Origin: Adhaeribacter terrigena
GTDB lineage: Bacteria > Bacteroidota > Bacteroidia > Cytophagales > Hymenobacteraceae
Length of the DNA stretch: 64,000 nucleotides
Assembly: GCF_016623615.1 (NCBI RefSeq)
Contig: NZ_JAEHFX010000006.1
Coordinates: 208,748 to 272,747, forward strand
Direction: 5' to 3'
The translations under genes and the position numbers were made by a program. This document shows positions 42,475 to 49,978 of the stretch, one piece after another. The notes beneath the pieces were generated by a model that was not told the DNA's origin, did not search any database, and was given only the letters and a program-made list of their open reading frames with translations. How positions within the stretch are numbered: position 1 is the first letter of the stretch; the number at the start of each line of letters is the position of its first letter.

Positions 42475-42906
42475 ATGAAACCGAATTTTAACCTGGAAGA
42501 CCTGAAGCACGAAAACGTTTACAACGTACCGGAAAACTATTTCGATAAGTTGCCTAACCGTATCATGCAACGCGTAACTTCTACTCCGGCGGAAACTTCC
42601 GAAGCAGGGAGCTGGTTTCCCAAACCATTGCGTCTGGCCCTGGCTGGCTCGGGTTTTGCGGCTGTTTTCGCTACCGTTTTCATGCTGAATATGCAGGAAG
42701 ATAAAACACCTCGAGCCGACATGCTGGCCCAGGTGCCGCAAACTGAAATAATGAATTACCTGTTGGCCACAGAACAAATGGAACGCAGCGATCTGGCAAT
42801 TCTAAATGCAGCCGACCAGGATCTTACGCATGAATTTATTGCCGCCAACTCTGCCGAAATACGGCATGAACTGGAAGAAATTCCCTTAGATGAATCTTAT
42901 TATTAA
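42475..42906 (+). CDS. probable anti-sigma factor, single-span
   Basis: 143 residues. The N-terminus NVYNVPENYFDKLPNRIMQRV has the VPENYFxxLPxxI pattern common in Bacteroidota proteins encoded beside ECF sigma factors. One membrane span at about 51-69 (LRLALAGSGFAAVFATVFML) would leave the first 50 residues in the cytoplasm to bind sigma. The C-terminal 70 residues are acidic and predicted periplasmic. There is no zinc HxxxCxxC motif. Anti-sigma function is inferred from context and topology. Confidence 0.72.
   Translation: MKPNFNLEDLKHENVYNVPENYFDKLPNRIMQRVTSTPAETSEAGSWFPKPLRLALAGSGFAAVFATVFMLNMQEDKTPRADMLAQVPQTEIMNYLLATEQMERSDLAILNAADQDLTHEFIAANSAEIRHELEEIPLDESYY
42652..42681 (-). repeat. 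possible CGSTAT repeat inside membrane-span codons
   Basis: GGTTTTGCGGCTGTTTTCGC then TACCGTTTTC partly matches the reverse consensus; encodes GFAAVFATVF. Confidence 0.4.
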
Positions 42907-42909
42907 CGC

Positions 42910-43359
42910 ATGAAAACTATTAGAACTTTTACCTTATTTTTTGCCATGCTCTGCATCGCATTTTCGGCGCAGGCGCAAGGCAAACATGGCGGTAAGCGCA
43001 ACGAAAAAATAGATGCCGCCCGCACGGCTTACCTCACCGATAAAATGAACCTGAACGCCGAGCAATCGCAGAAATTCTGGCCGCTTTATAACGAGTACGA
43101 TGCTAAACGCAACGAGCTGCGCCGGGTATCGCGCCCGTTCAAAGGCCAGGATCTAGATAAATTTACAGATGCGCAGCTGAAAGAACAAATGAACCTGATG
43201 TTCGATACGCGCCAGAAAGAAATTAGCCTGGATAAAGAATATGCCGACAAATTTCAGAAAATCATTTCGATTCGGCAGTTAGCGGCCCTCTACAAAGGCG
43301 AACGCGAATTCATGAAAGTGCTGTTGCAAAAACTTAACGACGAAAAAGCAAAAAACTAA
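42910..43359 (+). CDS. CpxP/Spy-like periplasmic protein
   Basis: 149 residues; signal peptide MKTIRTFTLFFAMLCIAFSAQAQ. The mature part is all-helical: AYLTDKMNLNAEQSQKFWPLYNEYDAKRNELRRV resembles the LTxxQ-containing helical repeats of Spy/CpxP proteins that sense or chaperone envelope proteins. It starts 3 bases after the putative anti-sigma gene, so it belongs to the same unit, and may feed back on the sigma/anti-sigma pair or be its output. Confidence 0.82.
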   Translation: MKTIRTFTLFFAMLCIAFSAQAQGKHGGKRNEKIDAARTAYLTDKMNLNAEQSQKFWPLYNEYDAKRNELRRVSRPFKGQDLDKFTDAQLKEQMNLMFDTRQKEISLDKEYADKFQKIISIRQLAALYKGEREFMKVLLQKLNDEKAKN

Positions 43360-43387
43360 TCTGTTTTTCCACTAGGGTGAATAAAAA

Positions 43388-43417
43388 AGGCGGAGCGCAA
43401 ATGTGCTCCGTTTTTTT
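43388..43417 (+). terminator. intrinsic terminator of sigma-factor operon
   Basis: CGGAGC and GCTCCG around 8 bases, then seven T's. Confidence 0.9.
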
Positions 43418-43431
43418 GTGCCAAAAGGGTA

Positions 43432-43470
43432 CTAAAAAAAACCTCACTGGCTTTAATCACCTGTGAGGTT
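43432..43470 (-). terminator. minus-strand terminator hairpin
   Basis: AACCTCAC and GTGAGGTT; a run of T's follows only on the minus strand, where no gene is read in, so it may block antisense transcription. Confidence 0.6.
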
Positions 43471-43479
43471 TGGTCCACC

Positions 43480-43510
43480 GAAACGCTATGCTTTTGACTA
43501 TAAAAAGTCG
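43480..43510 (+). repeat. CGSTAT dispersed repeat
   Basis: GAAACGCTATGCTTTT then GACTATAAAAAGTCG. Confidence 0.88.
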
Positions 43511-43554
43511 ATCGGGCAGTAAAAAACCACCTTCTGCCGTTCCGAAATAAGCCG

Positions 43555-43562
43555 TAACTTTG
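43555..43562 (+). promoter_or_regulatory. candidate -7 box for aminotransferase
   Basis: TAACTTTG, exact TAnnTTTG, 48 bases before the ATG. A CACTAATCA-type G-poor array (43573-43606) lies between. Confidence 0.5.
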
Positions 43563-43609
43563 CGGGAGAATAACTAAACACTATTCACTGATCACTAATC
43601 ACTAAAAAG

Positions 43610-44800
43610 ATGCTTACCTCCCGCCAGCTTTTTCTAAAACACCAGGCCCAGACTTCCGATTTTCCGCTCATGATGGAAATTGAAAAAGCCGAAGGCGTGT
43701 ATATGTACGGCGCAAATGGCGAAAAATACCTGGACCTGATTTCGGGCATTGGGGTAAGCAACGTAGGCCACCGGCACCCGCACGTACTTAAAGCCATTCA
43801 GGAGCAGCTCGATAAATATTTGCATTTAATGGTTTACGGCGAATTTGTGCAAACCCCGCAGGTAAAATTAGCCGAAGCCTTAAGCAAAACCCTGCCCGAA
43901 AACCTGAGCATTTCTTACTTCGTGAATTCAGGTTCGGAAGCGGTGGAAGGTGCCATGAAACTGGCCAAGAAATATACCGGCCGCACCGAACTTATTTCCT
44001 GCCACAACGCCTACCATGGTTCCACGCAAGGTTCCTGGTCATTGACCGGTTCGGAGAATTTCAAACGCGCTTACCGCCCGTTATTGCCCGACGTAAACCA
44101 TATCTGGTTCAATAGTTTTGAAGATCTGGAACGCATTACCACGCGCACCGCGGCCGTTTTTGTAGAAACGGTGCAGGGCGAAGCCGGCCTCCGGACTTCT
44201 GAAAACAACTGGCTGCAGGCGGTGCGTGAGCGCTGCACGCAAACCGGCACCCTGCTGGTACTCGACGAAATTCAGTGCGGTTTCGGGCGGACGGGTACTT
44301 TCTGGGCGTTTGAGCAATTTGGCATTGTGCCGGATATTTTACTGTGCGCCAAAGGCATGGGCGGCGGCATGCCGATCGGGGCTTTTATCGCTTCTGAAGA
44401 AATTATGGGCGTATTCAAATCTAACCCGATCTTAGGACACATGACTACGTTTGGCGGCCACCCGGTAAGTTGCGCAGCTTCGCTGGCTACGCTGGAAGTG
44501 ATTCAGCAGGAAAATTTATTGGCAGGCGTAGCCTCCAAAGCCGAATTATTCAAAGAAAAACTGCAGCACCCGGCCATTAAACAGATCCGCAACTGTGGGT
44601 TAATGATGGCCGCCGAAATGGAAAGCTTCGAAATTCTGAAACCGGTGATCGACCAGGCCATATTGGATGGCGTCCTAACCGACTGGTTCCTGTTCTGCGA
44701 CAACTCCATGCGCATTGCTCCGCCGCTTACTATTTCTGAAACCGAGATTAAAGCGGCCTGCGAAATAATTCTGAACGCAATAAATAAAGTTTTGCAATAA
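43610..44800 (+). CDS. class III PLP-dependent aminotransferase (acetylornithine/ornithine-like)
   Basis: 396 residues. Class III signatures: YLDLISGIGVSNVGHRHPHV, FVNSGSEAVEGAMKLAKKYTGR, AAVFVETVQGEAG, LLVLDEIQCGFGRTG (PLP-nitrogen Asp) and the PLP lysine in LLCAKGMGGGMPIGAF. The family covers acetylornithine, ornithine and 4-aminobutyrate aminotransferases; no arginine genes are adjacent, so the substrate is left open. All active-site residues are intact. Confidence 0.92.
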   Translation: MLTSRQLFLKHQAQTSDFPLMMEIEKAEGVYMYGANGEKYLDLISGIGVSNVGHRHPHVLKAIQEQLDKYLHLMVYGEFVQTPQVKLAEALSKTLPENLSISYFVNSGSEAVEGAMKLAKKYTGRTELISCHNAYHGSTQGSWSLTGSENFKRAYRPLLPDVNHIWFNSFEDLERITTRTAAVFVETVQGEAGLRTSENNWLQAVRERCTQTGTLLVLDEIQCGFGRTGTFWAFEQFGIVPDILLCAKGMGGGMPIGAFIASEEIMGVFKSNPILGHMTTFGGHPVSCAASLATLEVIQQENLLAGVASKAELFKEKLQHPAIKQIRNCGLMMAAEMESFEILKPVIDQAILDGVLTDWFLFCDNSMRIAPPLTISETEIKAACEIILNAINKVLQ

Positions 44801-44962
44801 GCTATTGCCCTCTTCAAATATTTCAGGCTGAACGGATTAAGGTTGAAGAAATGTACGCCTGAACGCTTCGATCTTTTATTTTAAATTTTGCACCTAACCC
44901 TTTGCCGTAAAAACAGTAAATAGCGATTACCCGAAACTCAACCTGTTTCTGAACCGGTTAAA

Positions 44963-44994
44963 CGACTTTTTTCGGGATAAACCCTACCGTTTTT
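44963..44994 (-). repeat. CGSTAT dispersed repeat abutting a start codon
   Basis: CGACTTTTTTCGGGATAAAC then CCTACCGTTTTT; ends exactly at the ATG of the permease gene. Confidence 0.75.
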
Positions 44995-46755
44995 ATGGAA
45001 ATTACCATAGTGCTCAGCTTACTTTTGCTGGCAATTATACTGTTCGCTACCGAAAAATTCTCTGTCGATATTGTAACGCTGGTCATGCTGATCGTGCTGG
45101 TGCTTACCAATATCATTACCCCTGCCGAAGCTTACGCCGGTTTCAGTTCCGATTTTATTGTGATCCTGGCTTCGGTGTTCGTGTTGGGCGCAGCCCTGGA
45201 AGATACGGGCGTTCTGGAATTCTTAATTGTGAAACTCGTGCGCGTGGCCAGTAAAAGCACGAATCTGTTGCTGGCGCTGGTAATGCTCGTAGCGGGGGCC
45301 ATTTCAGCCTTTATGAACAACACCACCGTTACGGCCATGTTCGTAACGCCGCTGGTAGGTGTTTCCAGGAAGGCGAAGATCAGCAGTTCAAAGATTTTAA
45401 TGCCGCTGGCTTATGCATCTATTTTAGGCGGCACCTGCACGCTCATCGGGACGTCTACCAACGTTGCGGTAAGCGGCTACCTGGATAAAGCCGGCATAGA
45501 ACCAATCGGCTTATTCGAAATTACACCAATTGGCCTGATCTTATTTGCGGTTGGCATTATCTACATGATGACGGTCGGTAAAAAACTGTTGCCGAAGCAA
45601 ACCAATCAGCAGGACCTGGCAGAAGAATACAACATCCAGAAATACCTGACCGAAATTCTGGTAATGCCGGCATCACCGCTTATTGGCCAGAATGTTTTCA
45701 CTTCTGCTCTGGCCAATTCGCCCTTCCGAACCCTGAACCTGATCCGGGGGAAAAACAACTTTTTACCCGATTACCAAACCGTTTTTCAGGAGAATGATAT
45801 TCTGTTAGTGGAAGGCAGCCTTGAAGACCTGATCAAGATCAAAGAATCGAAGGGCATCGAAATTATGGCTGACGTGATGGCCGAAAAAGATCTGGAAACG
45901 AAAGATATCCGGCTGGGGGAATTACTGGTTACCGTTAAATCGAACATTATCGGACGTACCGTACGCGAAATCGACTTTATGCGGCGCTATGGTTTTGCAA
46001 TTCTGGCAATTTCCCGGCACGGCGAAACGCTACGCTCTAAAATAAATGAAATAGAACTGCGCATGGGTGATCTGTTGCTGGTGCAAGGCGCCGCCGAAAG
46101 ATTAGCCACCCTCCGTTCCAGCCAGAACCTCACCATTCTGGATGAGTTTCAGCCGATACTTTTTAAGAAACAGAAAGGGCTTATTACCATTTGTTGCTTC
46201 CTGCTGGCCATTTTATTAGGGTCCCTGGAATTGGTGCCCCTTTCGGTTAGTTTTTTAGGCGCCGCCGTGATCAGTGTAATTACCAAATGCATTACCACCG
46301 AACGCGCCTATCAGATCATAGACTGGCGGTTACTTATTTTAATCGGCGGTATGACCGCTTTCGGTACGGCCATGGAAAATTCCGGAGCGGCCAGTTTTCT
46401 GGCTACCGGCATTGTAAACTTACTGCAGGATTGGGGCACTTTGGGTATTCTGGCTGGTTTTGTAGTGCTCACCGTTTTTCTTACCCAACCCATGAGCAAC
46501 GCAGCGGCAGCGCTGGTAATTGTGCCGGTGGCCATTAAAACAGCACTGGCTTTGCAGGTAGATCCGCGTTCGTTTGCCATTGCCATTATGCTGGCCGCCT
46601 CCGTTTCCCTAATTACCCCCTTCGAGCCGTCCTGCATTCTGGTTTATGGCCCGGGAAAATATAAGTTCTCCGATTTTTTGAAAGTAGGATCCGGGTTGAC
46701 GCTGATTTTAGTTGCGCTGATCCTGGGGTTAGTGCCTTTCCTCTGGCCATTCTAA
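44995..46755 (+). CDS. SLC13/DASS-family permease with two RCK_C domains
   Basis: 586 residues. An N-terminal set of about five spans (3-200) and a C-terminal set of about six (395-586) flank a cytosolic section with two RCK_C/TrkA-C domains (about 205-290 and 300-380; GDLLLVQGAAERL). AFMNNTTVTAMFVTP and LGGTCTLIGTSTNVAVSG are the SNT-type substrate motifs of the family, and the second copy is SNAAAALVIVP. Likely an anion (dicarboxylate, sulfate or phosphate) symporter in the inner membrane. Confidence 0.92.
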   Translation: MEITIVLSLLLLAIILFATEKFSVDIVTLVMLIVLVLTNIITPAEAYAGFSSDFIVILASVFVLGAALEDTGVLEFLIVKLVRVASKSTNLLLALVMLVAGAISAFMNNTTVTAMFVTPLVGVSRKAKISSSKILMPLAYASILGGTCTLIGTSTNVAVSGYLDKAGIEPIGLFEITPIGLILFAVGIIYMMTVGKKLLPKQTNQQDLAEEYNIQKYLTEILVMPASPLIGQNVFTSALANSPFRTLNLIRGKNNFLPDYQTVFQENDILLVEGSLEDLIKIKESKGIEIMADVMAEKDLETKDIRLGELLVTVKSNIIGRTVREIDFMRRYGFAILAISRHGETLRSKINEIELRMGDLLLVQGAAERLATLRSSQNLTILDEFQPILFKKQKGLITICCFLLAILLGSLELVPLSVSFLGAAVISVITKCITTERAYQIIDWRLLILIGGMTAFGTAMENSGAASFLATGIVNLLQDWGTLGILAGFVVLTVFLTQPMSNAAAALVIVPVAIKTALALQVDPRSFAIAIMLAASVSLITPFEPSCILVYGPGKYKFSDFLKVGSGLTLILVALILGLVPFLWPF

Positions 46756-46829
46756 CATAAAAAATTTCCAGAATTTAACGCTTATGTAGAAATCCGGCTA
46801 GCCTTAATCCAAAACTTTAACTCCTGAAA

Positions 46830-46862
46830 GCAGTTTTTCGGCTCAAAACCATACCGTTTCCG
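46830..46862 (-). repeat. CGSTAT dispersed repeat
   Basis: AGCAGTTTTTCGGCTCAAAA then CCATACCGTTTCC. Confidence 0.85.
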
Positions 46863-46906
46863 AAATACTGTATTTCCGAATTACCTTTTATAAACCTGAA
46901 ATCCGT

Positions 46907-46940
46907 AAAAACGCTATGAAATTATCGCTTAAAAGTCTGG
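46907..46940 (+). repeat. CGSTAT dispersed repeat containing a start codon
   Basis: AAAAACGCTATG, where ATG is the lipoprotein start, then GCTTAAAAGTCTGG at the normal tail distance. The tail encodes LKSLG of the signal peptide. Confidence 0.65.
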
Positions 46941-47107
46941 GCTTTCTTGTTTTATGCTTCGGCTTTCAATTAACTTCCTGCTCCGGCCCCGCTGATAAAC
47001 AGCCGGAAGTTGCAGCAAAATACGAACTTCCGGAAAAAACCGATTCTTTGGAGCAGCAACCAAAAGACGGAACCGCAGTAGAAAGCGATACGCTAGAAAA
47101 CAAATAA
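46916..47107 (+). CDS. small lipoprotein
   Basis: 63 residues. Signal peptide MKLSLKSLGFLVLCFGFQLTSC with lipobox LTSC (Cys22). The mature part is about 40 residues, acidic and probably disordered (KYELPEKTDSLEQQPKDG). No family recognised. Both start codon and signal-peptide codons fall in a dispersed repeat copy. A terminator follows within 10 bases of the stop. Confidence 0.75.
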   Translation: MKLSLKSLGFLVLCFGFQLTSCSGPADKQPEVAAKYELPEKTDSLEQQPKDGTAVESDTLENK

Positions 47108-47153
47108 AAGCAGTTCCCCGCGGTTATTTACCAACCGGGAAACTGCTTTTATT
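47107..47153. terminator. bidirectional terminator between convergent genes
   Basis: AAAGCAGTT and AACTGCTTT form the outer stem, with an inner CCG/GG and GGTT/AACC pairing; T-rich on the plus strand, A-rich opposite. Confidence 0.88.
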
Positions 47154-47178
47154 TTTGAAGTTTTTTTTCGGGCCGGAC

Positions 47179-47607
47179 TTAATATTCCAGAAACGACTGG
47201 GCTTCTTTCTTAATATGTTCGCGGCTGTGGCCATCTTTCACCCCCATCGAAATCTTCCGCACCAGCACGCCTACAATCGCCTTCCGGAAACCAAGTTTAC
47301 TGGCCATATCGATGCAGAAATCCATTTCGTTATCGTCCACAATTCCATCGGCGAGCATCATTTCAACCAGGTCGTAGATCTGATCGAAACGCTCAGAGTC
47401 GTTGGTAGGAAGTTCCAGTTTCACGCCGCCGGAATTGGCGATCAGGGTACGTACATCTTCCGGTTTCAAACCATTTTTGCGACCGATGGTTACAATATAG
47501 TTCATCTCGGCCGTATCTATGTGCCCATCCACTTTCGCGAGCGCACCTAAATTCATTAAATGGCTTTTCAGCTTTTTAGTCTGTTCGCTTTCAAAAAAAT
47601 TAAACAT
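47179..47607 (-). CDS. TerB-family protein
   Basis: 142 residues, all-helical. Two acidic, EF-hand-like turns typical of TerB/TerB-like domains are visible: AKVDGHIDTAEMNYI (about 24-38) and LADGIVDDNEMDFCI (about 85-99). TerB domains bind metal and associate with membrane stress complexes; here it stands alone with no other ter genes, so a tellurite role is not implied. Soluble and cytoplasmic. Confidence 0.85.
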   Translation of the reverse strand: MFNFFESEQTKKLKSHLMNLGALAKVDGHIDTAEMNYIVTIGRKNGLKPEDVRTLIANSGGVKLELPTNDSERFDQIYDLVEMMLADGIVDDNEMDFCIDMASKLGFRKAIVGVLVRKISMGVKDGHSREHIKKEAQSFLEY

Positions 47608-47866
47608 AAATCGGTCCGTTTAAGTTAAAAATTCACGCATTAAGCATTATAAAAGGAATAGCGCAACCTCCCGCAATTTTCTCCAATATAAAAATTCTAC
47701 CTTTAAATTGTATCAGGTTTAGCCGAAAAAATTATACCGGAAAAGTGGGTTCCTGGCCTCCTAAATATATATGTTTTCATATACGCTAAATTCAGAGATT
47801 AGTGTCTGTTTTTTACAGATTTTTTCGATCTAAAATCTAAAATTTACGTCCTGACTGGGAATATCT

Positions 47867-47874
47867 TAACTTAG
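47867..47874 (+). promoter_or_regulatory. candidate -7 box for pfkA
   Basis: TAACTTAG, close to TAnnTTTG, 24 bases before the ATG. Confidence 0.35.
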
Positions 47875-47897
47875 CCCCGTATAAGTCTCAAAAACCT

Positions 47898-48869
47898 ATG
47901 AAAAAAATTGCAGTTTTTACCTCCGGCGGCGATGCGCCGGGCATGAATGCGTGCATCCGCGCGGTAGTGCGCACCGCTATTTACCACGGCCTGGAAATTT
48001 ATGGTATCCGCCGCGGCTACAACGGCATGATAAACGGCGATTTTATAAAAATGGATTCTTCTTCGGTGAGTAATACGATTCAGAAAGGCGGCACCATTTT
48101 AAAGTCGGCCCGCTCGCAGGAATTCCTGACCCCGGAAGGCCGGGCCAAAGCGGCCGAACAACTGAAGAAGTTTGAAATAGACGGCGTAGTTGCCATCGGA
48201 GGGAACGGAACCTTCGCAGGCGCTTTAAAATTTTACGAAGAACACGGCATCCCTTTTATCGGTGCCCCTGGTACCATTGATAACGACCTTTACGGCTCCG
48301 ATCATACCATTGGCTACGATACCGCCGTAAATACAGCTTTAGATGCCATCGATAAGATCCGCGATACGGCAGACAGCCACGAGCGCGTATTTTTTGTTGA
48401 AGTAATGGGCCGCGATTCGGGTTACATTGCCATGCCCTGCGCCATTGGCGGCGGCGCCGAGATCGTTATGATCCCGGAAACCACTACATCCATAGAAACA
48501 GTTATCGATACGCTGCAAAACGGCTGGAAACGCTCTAAAACTTCTTTTATAATTATAGTTGCCGAAGGCGACGAAGAAGGCCACGCCACCGACATTGTAA
48601 AAAAAGTAGAAAAAGCATTGCCGCAAATGGATGCCCGCGTAACGGTGATCGGCCATATCCAGCGGGGCGGCTCCCCTACTGCCCTTGACCGCCTCTTGGC
48701 CTCAGAATTGGGCATGGCATGCGTGGAAGGCTTATTAAACGGCAAGAAAAACGTAATGGCCGGAAAGGTGAATGCCAAAATCATTTACACTCCCTTTGAA
48801 GATACGATCCACAAAAAGAAACTCATAAACCCACGCTTTACCCGCATGGTAGAAATTCTGAGTGTTTAA
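47898..48869 (+). CDS. pfkA: ATP-dependent 6-phosphofructokinase
   Basis: 323 residues, PfkA family. GGDAPGMNACIRAVVR (residues 10-25), IGGNGTFAGA, the catalytic loop GTIDNDLYGSDHTIGYDTAVNTA and the substrate loop EVMGRDSGYIAM are intact. GNGTF (Gly where the ATP type has GGDG-S) includes the Gly that distinguishes ATP- from PPi-dependent enzymes only weakly, so ATP use is likely but not proven. Commits fructose 6-phosphate to glycolysis. Confidence 0.95.
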   Translation: MKKIAVFTSGGDAPGMNACIRAVVRTAIYHGLEIYGIRRGYNGMINGDFIKMDSSSVSNTIQKGGTILKSARSQEFLTPEGRAKAAEQLKKFEIDGVVAIGGNGTFAGALKFYEEHGIPFIGAPGTIDNDLYGSDHTIGYDTAVNTALDAIDKIRDTADSHERVFFVEVMGRDSGYIAMPCAIGGGAEIVMIPETTTSIETVIDTLQNGWKRSKTSFIIIVAEGDEEGHATDIVKKVEKALPQMDARVTVIGHIQRGGSPTALDRLLASELGMACVEGLLNGKKNVMAGKVNAKIIYTPFEDTIHKKKLINPRFTRMVEILSV

Positions 48870-48997
48870 ATTGCTTAATGGTTAAATGGCTAAATTGTTA
48901 AATGGTTGAATTAAATATTAGTTAAATTGTCTTGAGTCTCGATTCAAACTTTAACGATTTAATAATTCTAGCATTCAACAATTCTATTATTCTATTA
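48867..48997. repeat. inverted G-poor/C-poor array after pfkA
   Basis: First arm of TTAAATGGCTAAATTG-type units straight after the pfkA stop, a 20-base centre, then an opposed arm (TTTAACGATTTAATAATTC, CATTCAACAATT) before the next repeat. The unit matches part of the array at 57975-58006. Confidence 0.6.
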
Positions 48998-49002
48998 TAA
49001 AA

Positions 49003-49050
49003 AAAACGGTATGTTTTTGGGCCTAAAAAGTCTGAAAATATACCGTTCTT
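49003..49050. repeat. inverted pair of CGSTAT repeats, miaA terminator
   Basis: Forward unit AAAACGGTATGTTTTT with GGGCCTAAAAAGTCTG, then an opposed half ATATACCGTTCTTTTT. Arms AACGGTAT and ATACCGTT can pair, and on the minus strand T's follow, so it probably ends the miaA transcript. Confidence 0.85.
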
Positions 49051-49051
49051 T

Positions 49052-49978
49052 TTAGCCGCCGGCGTGCATTTCTGCTTCTATGAAATGCAGGATCTCTTTT
49101 TCCTGCGACGCTTCGAACCAGGTAAATTCCGGGTCTTTCCGAAACCAGGTTAGCTGGCGTTTGGCGTAGCGGCGGCTGTTGCGTTTCAGTAATCTTACGG
49201 CTTCGGCCCAATCGTATTTCCCTTCCAGAAAATCAAAAATTTCGGTGTAGCCAACAGTTTGCAGCGCATTATGCGTTTTATATTGCTCCAGGCTTTTTGC
49301 TTCATCCAGCAAGCCCTGCGCCAGCATTTGGTCCATCCGCAGATCGATGCGTTTATAAAGTTCTTCGCGGTTGCGGGTAAGGCCAATTTTAATGATCCGG
49401 AAAGGCCTTTGCTTTTTTTGCTGGTTCCGGAAATACGAATACGGCCTGCCGCTGACCAGGCAAACTTCCAACGCCCGCACTACCCGTTGCGGATTGGCTT
49501 TGTCTACCTGCGCAAAATATTCCGGATCGAGTTTTTCAAGCTCCAGGCATAGCGTTTCCAGGCCTTCGGCTTCCAGTTTTTGGTTCAGCTCTTCCCGAAT
49601 TTCGGGCGCAACTTCCGGCATTTCATCCATGCCTTCGCATAATGCGCGCACATACAATCCTGATCCGCCCACCAGGATCGCCACGTCCTTTTCCTGATAT
49701 AATTTATCCAGAATATCCAGCGCATCCGCTTCAAATTGGCCGGCATTATAATCTTCGGAAATGCTGTGCGAATCGATGAAATGGTGCCGGATATTTTGCT
49801 GTTCCGCAGGCGTAGGTTTGGCGGTACCAATGTTCATTTCCCTGAAAAACTGGCGCGAATCGGCGGAAAGGATTTCGGTGTTGAAATGCTGCGCGAGTTT
49901 TATGCTCAGGTCGGTTTTCCCTACGGCCGTGGGTCCGGCAATCACGATCAGGAATTTAGTTTTTGCTGAGTTTGCCAT
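49052..49978 (-). CDS. miaA: tRNA dimethylallyltransferase
   Basis: Adds dimethylallyl to A37 of tRNAs reading UNN codons. 308 residues. P-loop GPTAVGKTDLS (14-24), SADSRQFFREMNIGTAKP, HHFIDSHSISEDYNAGQFEADA, GGSGLYVRAL, the ANPQRVVRALEV tRNA-binding element and the C-terminal YAKRQLTWFRKDPEFTWF are present. The start overlaps the 3' end of the glycosyltransferase gene by 31 bases. The overlap itself matches the dispersed repeat. Confidence 0.96.
   Translation of the reverse strand: MANSAKTKFLIVIAGPTAVGKTDLSIKLAQHFNTEILSADSRQFFREMNIGTAKPTPAEQQNIRHHFIDSHSISEDYNAGQFEADALDILDKLYQEKDVAILVGGSGLYVRALCEGMDEMPEVAPEIREELNQKLEAEGLETLCLELEKLDPEYFAQVDKANPQRVVRALEVCLVSGRPYSYFRNQQKKQRPFRIIKIGLTRNREELYKRIDLRMDQMLAQGLLDEAKSLEQYKTHNALQTVGYTEIFDFLEGKYDWAEAVRLLKRNSRRYAKRQLTWFRKDPEFTWFEASQEKEILHFIEAEMHAGG
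49530..49559 (-). repeat. CGSTAT repeat inside miaA
   Basis: AGTTTTTCAAGCTCCAGGCA then TAGCGTTTCC; encodes ETLCLELEKL on the minus strand. Confidence 0.5.

Noticed and set aside
47179..47607. Tellurite-resistance locus
   Set aside because: Only a lone TerB-like domain; no terC, terD or terZ genes nearby.
48867..48997. CRISPR or tandem satellite after pfkA
   Set aside because: Period and divergence fit the inverted G-poor/C-poor arrays, not a direct repeat-spacer array.
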